NCBI GenBank assembly: GCA_041748075.1
Contig: JBGTDX010000167.1
Span: forward strand, 1-42,249
DNA length: 42,249 nt
Source: JBGSYJ01 sp041748075
GTDB taxonomy: Bacteria > Acidobacteriota > Thermoanaerobaculia > Gp7-AA8
Direction: 5' to 3'
Part shown: positions 15,075 through 23,612 of the stretch, one piece after another
Layout: every line of letters begins with the position of its first letter
Position numbering within the stretch: position 1 is the stretch's first letter
The notes under the pieces: generated by a model
Told to the model about the DNA's origin: nothing
Database searches by the model: none
What the model saw: only the letters and a program-made list of their open reading frames with translations
Program-made: the position numbers and the translations under genes

Positions 15075-15518
15075 ATGTTGACTATTCGGCAGATCATGGA
15101 CATTCTTCCTCATCGCTATCCAATGCTTCTCATCGACCGGATTCTCGAGATCGAGCCGAGGGAGCGGATCGTAGGATTGAAAAACGTCAGCGCGAATGAA
15201 CAGTTCTTTCAGGGTCACTTCCCTGGGGCTCCCGTGATGCCGGGAGTGCTGATCATCGAAGCAATGGCGCAATGCGGAGCTCTTCTCTTCCTTCAGAACA
15301 TCGAGGATCGTGACGAAAAACTGTTCTACTTCGGGGGCATCGACAAGGCCCGCTTCCGGAAACCCGTCATTCCAGGCGATCAATTGATTCTCGAGGTCAC
15401 CACACTCCAGTCGAGGGCCAACACTGCGAAACTTCGCGGTGTTGCGAAGGTGGACGACGCGGTCGTGGCCGAAGCCGAGCTGCTCAGCGTCATGGTCGAC
15501 AGGCAGAGCATGAGATGA
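15075..15518 (+). CDS. fabZ: 3-hydroxyacyl-ACP dehydratase FabZ
   Basis: This 147-aa hotdog-fold enzyme dehydrates beta-hydroxyacyl-ACP in fatty-acid elongation. It competes with LpxA and LpxD for the same substrate, which explains the clustering. The sequence shows DILPHRYPMLLIDRI, the catalytic-His motif FFQGHFPG (H48) and the Glu helix PGVLIIEAMAQ (E62). Length is normal. GGAAAGG precedes the ATG, and the end overlaps lpxA by 4 bp (ATGA). Confidence 0.97.
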   Translation: MLTIRQIMDILPHRYPMLLIDRILEIEPRERIVGLKNVSANEQFFQGHFPGAPVMPGVLIIEAMAQCGALLFLQNIEDRDEKLFYFGGIDKARFRKPVIPGDQLILEVTTLQSRANTAKLRGVAKVDDAVVAEAELLSVMVDRQSMR

Positions 15519-16300
15519 CAGCCATTGTTCATCCCACCGCACTCGTGTCACCGGGAGCAACTCTCGCGGACGGTGTGCAGGTAGGCCCGCTGAGTGTGAT
15601 CGGCGAAGGGGTGTCGATCGGAGCGGGAACCATCCTAGGTCCGCACGTCTGCATCGAAGGCCCGTGCACGATTGGCTCGGGCAACCGGTTCGTCGGGCAG
15701 AGCTCCATCGGTACCGAACCGCAGGATCTGAAGTTCGATCAGGAACGGACAGAGCTGACCATAGGCGACAACAACACGTTCCGTGAGTTCGTCACGATCA
15801 ACCGGGGCACCGAGGGCGGTGGCGGTGTGACCCGGATCGGCTCCAACAATTTTTTCATGGCGTATTCTCACGTGGCGCATGACTGTATCGTCGGCTCCGG
15901 CATCATCTTCGCGAACGCCGCGACTCTCGCCGGCCACGTGGATGTTGGCGATTTCTCGACCATCGGCGCCTTTGCGGCGGTGCACCAGTTCTGCCGGGTC
16001 GGCGAGCACGCTTTCATCGGAGGTTTCACCGTTGCGACACAGGACGTCCTTCCCTATGTGAAGACCGTCGGGAATCGGCCGGCAAAGACGTACGGGATCA
16101 ATACGATCGGTCTTCAGCGAAAGGGCTTCGAGAGGCCGACTCTCGACGCGCTCCAAAAGGTTTACCGGCTGCTGACCATGTCTCATCTCAGACTGGAGCC
16201 CGCGCTTCAGAAAATCGAAGAGGATTTCGGCGAGGTTCCCGAGGCGCAGTATCTGGTGCGATTCATCCGGGAGACCAAACGCGGCGTGATTCGCCGTTAG
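15515..16300 (+). CDS. lpxA: Acyl-ACP--UDP-N-acetylglucosamine O-acyltransferase LpxA
   Basis: This 261-aa homotrimeric beta-helix enzyme catalyses the first step of lipid A synthesis. Hexapeptide repeats run from the N-terminus to about residue 190. The catalytic histidine is H122 in SHVAHDCIVG. ANAATLAGHV and AVHQFCRVGEHAFIGG are conserved LpxA blocks, and the C-terminal helical domain contains NTIGLQRKGF. It is translationally coupled to fabZ. In organisms with a GnnA partner, LpxA may prefer the 3-amino sugar; whether that holds here is unknown. Confidence 0.96.
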   Translation: MTAIVHPTALVSPGATLADGVQVGPLSVIGEGVSIGAGTILGPHVCIEGPCTIGSGNRFVGQSSIGTEPQDLKFDQERTELTIGDNNTFREFVTINRGTEGGGGVTRIGSNNFFMAYSHVAHDCIVGSGIIFANAATLAGHVDVGDFSTIGAFAAVHQFCRVGEHAFIGGFTVATQDVLPYVKTVGNRPAKTYGINTIGLQRKGFERPTLDALQKVYRLLTMSHLRLEPALQKIEEDFGEVPEAQYLVRFIRETKRGVIRR

Positions 16301-16308
16301 ACGACCAT

Positions 16309-17263
16309 GGGATCTCCAGTCATCAGAACAGGCGTCGTGGGCACAGGCTATCTGGGGCGTTTACACACCAGGGTGCTCACGGAGATCGAGGACTACGAAG
16401 TCGTCGGGTTCGTCGAGACGGACGACGAGGTGGCCGCGGAGCTCGAGAGTGCCTTCTCGCTGAGGCGATATCCCGACGCTGCGAGTCTCGCGCGAGAGGT
16501 CGATTGCGCCGTGATCGCAACGCCGACAGTCACCCATGCCTCGGTCGCGGAGATCTTTCTCCGGGCGGGATGCGACGTGATGATCGAGAAACCGATCACC
16601 GCCAGTCCGGAGGAAGCTCGACAACTGATAGAGCTCGCTCGATCGACAGGCAGAATCATTCAGGTCGGCCACGTCGAACGGTACAACCCCGCGATCGTCG
16701 CGATTGCCGGCCTCGTTCGGAACTGCCGCTATATCGAAGCCCAGCGCCTCGGAGTCTTCGTCGGCCGATCGCTCGATATCGACGTGCTTCTCGATCTCAT
16801 GATTCACGACCTGAACCTGGTGCTCTCCCTCGGAGCGTCCGAGGTTGTCTCGGTTGCTGCCGTCGGTGTGCCTGTCCTCACGGACAAAGTCGACATCGCC
16901 AACGTACGCCTCGAGCTCGCGAATGGGTGCGTCGCGAATCTCACGGCCAGTCGGGTCTCCAGTGAGCGGTTGCGCAAGATCCGCTTCTTCAGCCACGAGC
17001 TCTATGTGTCGGTGGATACGAAAGATCAGGAAGTAAAAGGATACCGGCTGGATCCCGATTTCTCCGATACGCCCTCGATCGTCCCGCTGACTATCGAGGT
17101 GAAAAGAGAAGAGCCTTTGAGGGCGGAGCTGGAATCGTTCCGTCGTTGCGTGGTCGATCGCACGCAACCGCTGGTGACTGCCGAGGACGGCCTGGCTGCA
17201 CTCGAGCTCGCGATTCAGGTCGGCGAAGCGATTGAGAAGTCCATGGAGAAAGAGAGACAGTAG
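16309..17263 (+). CDS. Gfo/Idh/MocA-family oxidoreductase, GnnA-like
   Basis: This protein of about 318 aa is an NAD(P)-dependent sugar dehydrogenase by fold. It has Rossmann motif GVVGTGYLGRLH (9-20), the family EKP (94-96) in VMIEKPI, and GHVERYNP (121-128). The following gap after lpxA is only a few bases and there is no separate promoter, so it belongs to the lpx operon. In Acidithiobacillus ferrooxidans, gnnA beside lpxA oxidises the 3-OH of UDP-GlcNAc and the aminotransferase GnnB then makes the diamino sugar used for an amide-linked lipid A. Neither gnnB nor lpxB follows here. The GnnA assignment rests on position and fold; another sugar oxidoreductase remains possible. Confidence 0.75.
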
Positions 17264-17669
17264 GGCTGCGATCAAGAGGTTGTGAAAGAATCAACCTTCT
17301 AATGAGCCTCCCCGAAACGGAAAATCTGGAGGGCTTGTCATTCTGAGCGCGAGACTATGTCAAAACTCCGGAAGTGTCATCCCGAGCCGGCGAATGACAG
17401 GACGGTCATTGTGGTGAGAAATGAACAGGGGTGTCATCCTGAGCGAAGCGAAGGATCCCCTGAAGACTTGCCGTGACGCCTCGAGGAAGGGGATCCTTCG
17501 CTTCGCTCAGGATGACACATCGGTACGTTTCCGCGGGTAGGGTTCATTAGAAGCGTCGCAGGATGATTCTTTCGCTGCTCAGAAAGACGCCCTCTCCAAT
17601 TGATTCACAGCCTCTCAGGATGACACCTCGGTTATCGACGCTACTTCAGGAACGGGAGAAACATTAGAC
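17264..17669. other. Repeat-rich intergenic region between the lpx operon and mtnP
   Basis: This 406-bp region has no gene. It holds several GTCATCCYGAG-family pieces. The block at 17334-17386 is nearly the same as 21742-21792. A perfect palindrome occupies 17431-17518, and an inverted copy of the 8868-type arm lies at 17595-17627. GGGAGAAAC just before 17670 may serve as the mtnP ribosome-binding site. Confidence 0.75.
17431..17518. repeat. Perfect 30-bp inverted repeat, GTCATCCTGAG family
   Basis: Arms 17431-17460 and 17489-17518 are exact reverse complements with a 28-nt loop. The arms share their core with 2738-2819, but the two loops are unrelated in sequence. The conserved loop length with unrelated loop sequence points to selection or a copying mechanism acting on the arms. 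Confidence 0.9.
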
Positions 17670-18536
17670 ATGAACGAAGCGCGAATCGGCATCATCGGCG
17701 GCTCGGGTCTTTATCAGATGGAAGGCCTGGAGCTGCTTTATGAGCGGGAGGTGGAGACACCCTGGGGCAAGCCGTCGGACGCATACATCATCGGCAGCAT
17801 CGACGGCGAAAGAGTCGTGTTTCTGGCACGGCATGGACGCGGCCATCGGCTGCTCCCGAGCGAGCTGAATTTCCGGGCGAATATCTTCGGCTTCAAGCTT
17901 CTCGGTGTCGAGACCATTATGTCCGCTTCGGCGGTCGGTTCGATGAAGGAGGAGTATCACCCGACCGACATCCTGTTTCCCGACCAGTTCATCGATCGGA
18001 CGAGACACCGGGTGGATACATTCTTCGGTGACGGCATCGCGGCGCACGTCTCTCTCGCGGATCCTGTCTGCGCTGAGGTGGCGGCGGCCATGGCGGAGGC
18101 CTCACGCGAGCTGGGTGCGAGGACGCACGAGGGCGGAACCTATCTCTGTATGGAGGGCCCGCAGTTCTCCACGCGCGCCGAATCAAATCTCTATCGGAGC
18201 TGGGGCGTGGACGTGATCGGCATGACCAACCTGCAGGAGGCCAAGCTGGCCCGCGAAGCAGAGATCTGCTACGCGACGATGGCTCTGGTCACCGACTACG
18301 ACTGCTGGCACGAGACAGAAGAGTCGGTCAGCGTCGAACAGGTCATCGGGTACCTGCGGAAGAATGCGGACACGGCATGCCAGATTCTCCGGGCCGTATT
18401 TCCGCAGCTGGTCAGAAGAAGCCGGAACTGCGCATGCGTCAACGCGCTGCAGTATGCGATCATCACCGACCCCGCGCAGATTCCCGAGAAGCTGAAGGAG
18501 GATCTGGCGGTGTTGATCGGGAAGTATGTTTCGTGA
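17670..18536 (+). CDS. mtnP: S-methyl-5'-thioadenosine phosphorylase
   Basis: This 288-aa cytoplasmic enzyme phosphorolyses methylthioadenosine to adenine and methylthioribose-1-phosphate in methionine salvage. Seen are the phosphate loop GGSGLYQMEG, the ARHGRGHRLLPSELNFRAN block, SASAVGSMKEEYHPTDIL, YLCMEGPQFSTRAESNLYR and GMTNLQEAKLAREAEICYA. VTDYDCWHE carries the Asp pair typical of 6-aminopurine-specific phosphorylases. Other mtn genes are absent. The next gene is a PfkB kinase on the same strand, separated by a repeat. Confidence 0.93.
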   Translation: MNEARIGIIGGSGLYQMEGLELLYEREVETPWGKPSDAYIIGSIDGERVVFLARHGRGHRLLPSELNFRANIFGFKLLGVETIMSASAVGSMKEEYHPTDILFPDQFIDRTRHRVDTFFGDGIAAHVSLADPVCAEVAAAMAEASRELGARTHEGGTYLCMEGPQFSTRAESNLYRSWGVDVIGMTNLQEAKLAREAEICYATMALVTDYDCWHETEESVSVEQVIGYLRKNADTACQILRAVFPQLVRRSRNCACVNALQYAIITDPAQIPEKLKEDLAVLIGKYVS

Positions 18537-18546
18537 GAGTAGACAC

Positions 18547-18633
18547 TACACGGGAGACAGTAGACAGTAGGGAGACGACGGCGTCACATCGCGAGGATGC
18601 GACTCGCTCCTGCTGTGTACTGTCTCCGGTGTA
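18547..18633. repeat. Inverted repeat with GACAGTA-type units between mtnP and the PfkB kinase
   Basis: Left arm 18547-18574 (TACACGGGAGACAGTAGACAG...) pairs with right arm 18607-18633 with one bulge and a few mismatches. The units are the same GACAGTA type as 1465-1493. Confidence 0.75.
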
Positions 18634-18678
18634 CTGGCTGCTCGCTCTACTCACATAACCAACACGGAGGCTTCACTC

Positions 18679-19602
18679 TTGTCCATTCTCGTGGTAGGCA
18701 GCGTTGCATTCGACAGCATCACCACACCGTTTGGGACCGCGGAGCGGGCCCTCGGTGGCTCGGCAACCTACTTTTCCGTCTCGGCGTCCTTTTTCTCGCC
18801 CGTGCAACTCGTGGCCATCGTTGGAGAGGACTTCACCGGAGAGGAGATGAAGGTATTCGAAGGCCGGCCGATCGACACATCCGGACTCTCCCGTGTTCCC
18901 GGTAAGACGTTCTTCTGGAGCGGCGAGTACGGCTTCGATCTCAACGTCGCCAACACGAAGGATACACAGCTCAACGTCTTTGCCGACTTTCAGCCGAAGC
19001 TACCGGAAAACTTCCGGAACCCCGACGTGCTGTTTCTGGCAAACATTCATCCCGATCTGCAGCTCGATGTGCTGCGCCAGACAAAAAAGCCGCGGCTCGT
19101 TGCGCTCGATACGATGAATTACTGGATCACGTCCGCAAAGCCGGAGCTCGAGAGGGTTCTCCGCGAGGTCGATCTGCTCGTCATCAATGAAGGTGAAGTG
19201 AGACAGCTCACGGGCGAGCCGAACCTGCTCAAGGCAGCGCGCATCATTCACGATCTCGGGCCGAAGACGCTCGTGCTCAAACGCGGCGAATACGGCGTCC
19301 TGATGATCACTCCGGAAAGCGTGTTCACGGCGCCGGCGTACCCGCTCGAAAACGTGTTCGATCCGACTGGAGCCGGCGACACCTTTGCCGGCGGATTCAT
19401 CGGCTATCTCGCATCGTGTGGTGATCTGACCCCGGAGCATTATCGCCGGGGAATCATCTACGGCAGCGTCATGGCATCGTTCAACGTGGAATCGTTTTCC
19501 ATGGACAGGGTGCGTGCGTTGAGCCGGAGAGACATCGACGAGCGCTACCGCGCATTCAGACGTCTGACGCACTTCGAGGATCTCGATCCGGAAGAGGTGT
19601 AG
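18679..19602 (+). CDS. PfkB-family carbohydrate/nucleoside kinase
   Basis: This 307-aa ribokinase-fold kinase opens MSILVVGSVAFDSITTPFG and has the GGSATYFSVSASFF segment near the substrate site. The C-terminal signature DPTGAGDTFAGGF (about 229-240) carries the catalytic Asp and anion hole. The start is TTG at 18679, supported by CGGAGG at 18665-18670. The substrate cannot be told from sequence; adenosine, ribose or another sugar are options. Its position after mtnP hints at nucleoside or methylthioribose salvage, but a repeat lies between and MtnK is a different family. Confidence 0.85.
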   Translation: MSILVVGSVAFDSITTPFGTAERALGGSATYFSVSASFFSPVQLVAIVGEDFTGEEMKVFEGRPIDTSGLSRVPGKTFFWSGEYGFDLNVANTKDTQLNVFADFQPKLPENFRNPDVLFLANIHPDLQLDVLRQTKKPRLVALDTMNYWITSAKPELERVLREVDLLVINEGEVRQLTGEPNLLKAARIIHDLGPKTLVLKRGEYGVLMITPESVFTAPAYPLENVFDPTGAGDTFAGGFIGYLASCGDLTPEHYRRGIIYGSVMASFNVESFSMDRVRALSRRDIDERYRAFRRLTHFEDLDPEEV

Positions 19603-19686
19603 GAAGTCGAAACGCGGTCGAAGGATCGGCACCGAATTGGGGACCTGAGATCCGCGGAGACCCCGGTACTCCCCTCTCCCCGAATA

Positions 19687-20811
19687 TCAATCAGCGCTTG
19701 TATGGGTCATGCCGGCAAGCTCGGTTCGCAGAACCTTGCCGAGGCTCGAGCGGGGGATTTCGGGAACGATGTGAAGTTTCCTGACGCGTTCGAAAGGCAG
19801 GACTCGCTCATCGAAGCGTTCGCGAGCCAGCTGGCCTGCGCCAGGATCCATCGTCGCCATGTGGATTACGTGTCCGAGCCTCTCGTCCGGCATAGCGATG
19901 AGCGCCGCGTCGATCCCCGTTGGAAGCGAACGAAGCACGTCGTCGAGAATCGAGTCGAGTCTCGCCATGCTGGTTGATTCGCCGCCGATCTTGATGAAGT
20001 CTGACGTCCGTCCTTCGACCTCGACGACGGATCGGCCGCCCGCTTCGATGACGCGTCCCACGTCCTCCGATACGAACCAGCCGTCCTGCTTCGGATCTTC
20101 GAAGACCACGCCACGAGCTCGCTCGGTCGCGTAGCCCGTGAGCAGCGAGTCTCCGGCGAGGGCAAGCCGTCCATCGGATTCAGAACGAACGCGCAGATGT
20201 CGAAGGAGAACCAGGGGCGGATTCATCGAATCCAGATCGTCGATGGACGCGGTCGCGATCTGCGATGCGCATTCCGTCATACCAAAGCTTGGCAGCAGCC
20301 TCCAACCAAGCCGTCTCGCCGCATGCAACAACTCGGGCGCCAGTCGCCCTCCTCCAACGAAGATTGCCCGAAGCGAAGGCGGCGATGTCAGTTTCGCGGT
20401 GACGAGATCGTTCACCTGTGCGGGGACCAGAGATGAGAGCGTGATCTGTCGTTGCGCGCACGTATCGACGAAAGCGCTCGCGTTCCACTCTGCGCTCAGC
20501 ACAGAGGCTCCGCTCAGGTGCGCACGCGCATGAACCGCCAGACCGCCGACATGGAAAAGGGGAAGAACGCAGAGCCAGCGGTCGCGTGCGCGCGACGCGA
20601 CGTGAGCGTTCACCGCCGCCGCCGAGTTGAGCACGGCAGTCCGCGACAGCGCCACCATGCGGACGGCGCCGCTGCTCCCCGAGGCTGCGAGCCAGATGTG
20701 ACCTGGCAGCTCCGGAGCTTGCCGAACGAGCCGTCGCAGGTGCTGGTCCTGCTCTCGAGGCATCCTCGGGTTCAGCAGCACGACGGACTCACTTCCGGTC
20801 CAGTCGATCAC
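19687..20811 (-). CDS. menE: o-Succinylbenzoate--CoA ligase MenE
   Basis: This 374-aa adenylate-forming enzyme activates o-succinylbenzoate with CoA in menaquinone synthesis. The AMP-binding loop reads AASGSSGAVRMVALS, a divergent form with Arg where Lys is usual. LPLFHVGGLAV, SFGMTECAS, WFVSEDVG and the C-terminal IPRSSLGK with the catalytic Lys follow. The protein is shorter than the 450-490 aa of well-known MenE enzymes, mainly at the N-terminus. I chose the GTG at 20811 because it overlaps the menA stop as GTGA, a coupling arrangement; the GTG at 20826 is an alternative. It is the last gene of the men cluster and lies tail to tail with the PfkB kinase. Confidence 0.88.
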   Translation of the reverse strand: MIDWTGSESVVLLNPRMPREQDQHLRRLVRQAPELPGHIWLAASGSSGAVRMVALSRTAVLNSAAAVNAHVASRARDRWLCVLPLFHVGGLAVHARAHLSGASVLSAEWNASAFVDTCAQRQITLSSLVPAQVNDLVTAKLTSPPSLRAIFVGGGRLAPELLHAARRLGWRLLPSFGMTECASQIATASIDDLDSMNPPLVLLRHLRVRSESDGRLALAGDSLLTGYATERARGVVFEDPKQDGWFVSEDVGRVIEAGGRSVVEVEGRTSDFIKIGGESTSMARLDSILDDVLRSLPTGIDAALIAMPDERLGHVIHMATMDPGAGQLARERFDERVLPFERVRKLHIVPEIPRSSLGKVLRTELAGMTHTSAD

Positions 20812-21698
20812 GGGGCGCTCATCCACAAACCGAGTGAAAGGAGAAGCCCGTAGCTGGCGTGAAGCGCGGCCGCCAGTTTCAGGACCTTGTTGAGTGCGAT
20901 GCCGGATTCCCGCGATGCCCGTTTCGCGATGATGACGGCGAGGGGAACAGAGAGAAGGGGAAGCAGCGCCGCAGGCGATCGATCCGACATCCACCAGTAA
21001 ACGCCGAGTCCGAACGGCAGGAAAGAAAGCGCTGCGATCTCGAAGATCCCGAATGCGCGGCCGAATCGCACCACGAGAGTTTTCTTTCCGATGAGGCGAT
21101 CTCCGGTCTCGTCGCGCAGGTTGTTCACGGCCAGCAGCACGGAAGAAAGACATCCGATACCGAGTCCTGCGACGAACGCTCCTGCGCTCCAGGCTCCCGT
21201 CTGGAGATAGTACGTCCCTCCAACGGCAACGAGTCCGAAAAAGAGAATGACGAAAATTTCGCCGAAGCCGTTGTAGCCGAGCGGCCAGGGTCCGCCCGTA
21301 TACGCCCAGGCCGCGATGATGGACGCGATGCCGATGATGACGATCGGAAGTCCGCCGGCGATGACGAGCGGAATGCCGCAGAGTGTCGCGAGAGCGAACG
21401 AAATCCAGGCGCCCCGCATGACGCTGGAAGCGGAAAGGAGGCCTGCCTGGGTGACGCGTTGTGGTCCGGGACGGTCCGGTGTATCCGCGCCCCGTTCGAA
21501 ATCTTTCGCATCGTTCACGAGGTTCGTTCCGATCTGAATGAAGATGGCTCCCAGGAGCGCAAGCCAGAACAGGGGCCAGCGGATGGAACTTGTGACGGCG
21601 TTTGCCAAGGCGACTCCGATGACGACGGGGATGATCGCCGCGGTGAGTGTGAGCGGGCGCGAGGCCTGGAGCCAGATGTGGAGGTTGGAATTACCCAT
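20808..21698 (-). CDS. menA: 1,4-Dihydroxy-2-naphthoate polyprenyltransferase MenA
   Basis: This 296-aa integral membrane UbiA-family enzyme attaches the polyprenyl tail to DHNA. It opens LQASRPLTLTAAIIPV. The two Asp-rich metal sites are NLVNDAKDFERGAD (about residues 65-80) and NNLRDETGDRLIGKKTL. About eight hydrophobic helices are visible. I chose the ATG at 21698 because the MenA pattern starts directly after it; a start at 21749 would translate repeat DNA. The gene is coupled to menE. A 259-bp gap with a nested palindrome separates it from menB, so the cluster may be split into two transcripts. Confidence 0.93.
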   Translation of the reverse strand: MGNSNLHIWLQASRPLTLTAAIIPVVIGVALANAVTSSIRWPLFWLALLGAIFIQIGTNLVNDAKDFERGADTPDRPGPQRVTQAGLLSASSVMRGAWISFALATLCGIPLVIAGGLPIVIIGIASIIAAWAYTGGPWPLGYNGFGEIFVILFFGLVAVGGTYYLQTGAWSAGAFVAGLGIGCLSSVLLAVNNLRDETGDRLIGKKTLVVRFGRAFGIFEIAALSFLPFGLGVYWWMSDRSPAALLPLLSVPLAVIIAKRASRESGIALNKVLKLAAALHASYGLLLSLGLWMSAP

Positions 21699-21741
21699 GG
21701 AAGTGTCAGTCCGAGCGATGCCGAGCGCGAGCGCTGTGAAT

Positions 21742-21950
21742 CTTGTCATCCTGAGCGTGAGACTGTGAAAACTCCCGCAGTGGCATCCCGAGCGTCGAGC
21801 GAGGGATCTGGGTGGGGGCCTTTTGCTCGAAAATCAACGCGTTACGAGCCTTCTCGGCCCTGGGACCACCGCCCAGATCCCTCGCTCGACGCTCGGGATG
21901 ACACACACTCTGACGTTCTGACACAGTCTCGCTGCGCTCAGGATGACACG
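21742..21950. repeat. Nested GTCATCCYGAG-family palindrome
   Basis: The outer arms are GTCATCCTGAGCGTGAGACTGTG (21745-21767) and its complement near 21922-21946, with a 3-nt difference. The inner arms read GCATCCCGAGCGTCGAGCGAGG from about 21783 and its complement to about 21902, nearly perfect over more than 30 bp. Two different arm types of the family are thus nested as a hairpin within a hairpin. The start (21742-21792) matches 17334-17386 closely. Confidence 0.85.
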
Positions 21951-21957
21951 TCCCCGG

Positions 21958-22779
21958 TCACGGCAGGCGCGGAAACTTCTTGAAGTCCGGCTTACGCTTT
22001 TCCACGTACGCGTTCCGGCCTTCCTGCGCTTCATCGCTCATGTAATACAGAAGCGTCGCGTTGCCCGCGAGGTCGAGCAGCCCGATCTGGCCGTCGCAAT
22101 CCGCATTGAGTGCGGATTTGAGACAGCGAAGAGCGATCGGTGAATGCTGGAGCATCTCCCGACACCACTTCAGCGTTTCTTCTTCAAGTTGCTCCAGGGG
22201 CACCACCGTGTTCACCAGTCCCATCTCGAGTGCCTGCTGTGCATCGTACTGCCGGCAGAGGAACCAGATCTCCCGCGCCTTCTTCTGGCCGACGACGCGT
22301 GCGAGGTAGCTCGCGCCCAGACCACCGTCGAACGAGCCGACCTTCGGACCGGTCTGGCCGAAGCGGGCGTTCTCCGCCGCGATGGTCAGATCGCAGACCA
22401 GGTGGAGAACGTGACCTCCGCCAATCGCGTAGCCTGCCACCATTGCAACGACCGGCTTGGGCAGCGACCGGATCTGTTTCTGCAGGTCGAGCACATTGAG
22501 TCGAGGAACTCCGTCTTTGCCGACGTAGCCGGCTTCGCCGCGCACGCGCTGGTCTCCCCCCGAACAGAACGCCTTGTCTCCATCGCCGGTCAGGATTACG
22601 ACGCCGATATCCTGGTTCTCGCGAGCCATCTCGAACGCCTGCTTCATTTCCATCACGGTCTGCGGCCTGAAAGCATTTCGAACCTTCGGGCGATTGATCG
22701 TGATCTTCGCGATCCCGTCGCTCGTCTTCTCGTAGCGGATATCCTCGAACTTGTGTAATTTCTTCCAGATGCTTTTCAT
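21958..22779 (-). CDS. menB: 1,4-Dihydroxy-2-naphthoyl-CoA synthase MenB
   Basis: This 273-aa crotonase-fold enzyme cyclises o-succinylbenzoyl-CoA. Conserved blocks are ITINRPKVRNAFRPQTVMEM, CSGGDQRVRG, the oxyanion-hole region VAGYAIGGGHVLHLVCDL, and FGQTGPKVGSFDGGLGA, which carries the MenB-specific GSFDGG. The tail EGRNAYVEKRKPDF is also MenB-like. I chose the ATG at 22779 because the MenB N-terminus (MKSIWKKLHKFEDI) begins there. It is 83 bp after menH. Confidence 0.96.
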   Translation of the reverse strand: MKSIWKKLHKFEDIRYEKTSDGIAKITINRPKVRNAFRPQTVMEMKQAFEMARENQDIGVVILTGDGDKAFCSGGDQRVRGEAGYVGKDGVPRLNVLDLQKQIRSLPKPVVAMVAGYAIGGGHVLHLVCDLTIAAENARFGQTGPKVGSFDGGLGASYLARVVGQKKAREIWFLCRQYDAQQALEMGLVNTVVPLEQLEEETLKWCREMLQHSPIALRCLKSALNADCDGQIGLLDLAGNATLLYYMSDEAQEGRNAYVEKRKPDFKKFPRLP

Positions 22780-22862
22780 GGTTTGGTGGTCGTGATTCCT
22801 TTGAGATTCGTCAATCGGAAACGGAAACGGCGACGTACGACGGCGATCTACCACGGCAGCGA

Positions 22863-23612
22863 TTAGACATCTGAGGTAACGGATGCTCTCGGCTTCACTT
22901 CGCTGCATTGCTGAAAAAAGTCGCGGAGCGCTTCCTTGAAGCTCTCGGGTCGCTCCCATGGCACACGGTGGCCCGCTCCCGGGACGACCCAGACGTCGCC
23001 ATTTCGAAGCGATGCCGCTGTCCTCTCAGCCTCGCGAACGTAACGGGCATCCCGCGCGCCTGCAACAAGAAGTACGGGAGCTTCGATGATGTTGAGCCTG
23101 CCGGCCAGCGGTTCGTGGGCCGCCGGTGACCAGAAGCGAAGCGCTGCACCGAGAGCTGCCCGGTTGTAATCCTTTTCCCGCCGTTCCGCCATAGGCGGCG
23201 AACCGGCGAAAACGTCCTGAGCGTTCCATGCCGCTATGACCTCGCTCCAGGCTTCCGTCTCGAACCGCTCAGCCCATCGCTCGTCTGACTTTGCTCGATT
23301 CGCACGTCGTTCCGGATCCTCGATGCCCAGTCCGGTTGAGATCAGAACGGCGCGCTTGAACAGCCCGGGGCGGGCCAGCATGGCGTGGAGCGCCAGTCTT
23401 CCACCCATCGAGTATCCGATCAGCGATGGGCTCGGATCGATCCCCGCAACGCGCGCGGAGAACTCGTCACCCCACTCCGGCGCCGTCTTCTGTGTGGGCA
23501 CCGTGAAGAGATCGGGAAACTCCGGTTCCGCACAGCTCAGCTCACTCAGAAGTGGACGGAAGGCGGCCCAGTCCTCGCCCCGTCCGAGAAACCCGTGAAG
23601 CGCCCAGATCAT
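22863..23612 (-). CDS. menH: 2-Succinyl-6-hydroxy-2,4-cyclohexadiene-1-carboxylate synthase MenH
   Basis: This 249-aa alpha/beta hydrolase eliminates pyruvate after MenD in menaquinone synthesis. It opens MIWALHGFLGRGEDW (oxyanion region), the nucleophile elbow is GYSMGG with Ser68, and the histidine lies in GAGHRVPWERP near the C-terminus. The ATG overlaps the menD stop as ATGA, so the two are coupled; this order and the motifs support MenH over a generic hydrolase. Length is typical. Confidence 0.9.
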   Translation of the reverse strand: MIWALHGFLGRGEDWAAFRPLLSELSCAEPEFPDLFTVPTQKTAPEWGDEFSARVAGIDPSPSLIGYSMGGRLALHAMLARPGLFKRAVLISTGLGIEDPERRANRAKSDERWAERFETEAWSEVIAAWNAQDVFAGSPPMAERREKDYNRAALGAALRFWSPAAHEPLAGRLNIIEAPVLLVAGARDARYVREAERTAASLRNGDVWVVPGAGHRVPWERPESFKEALRDFFQQCSEVKPRASVTSDV

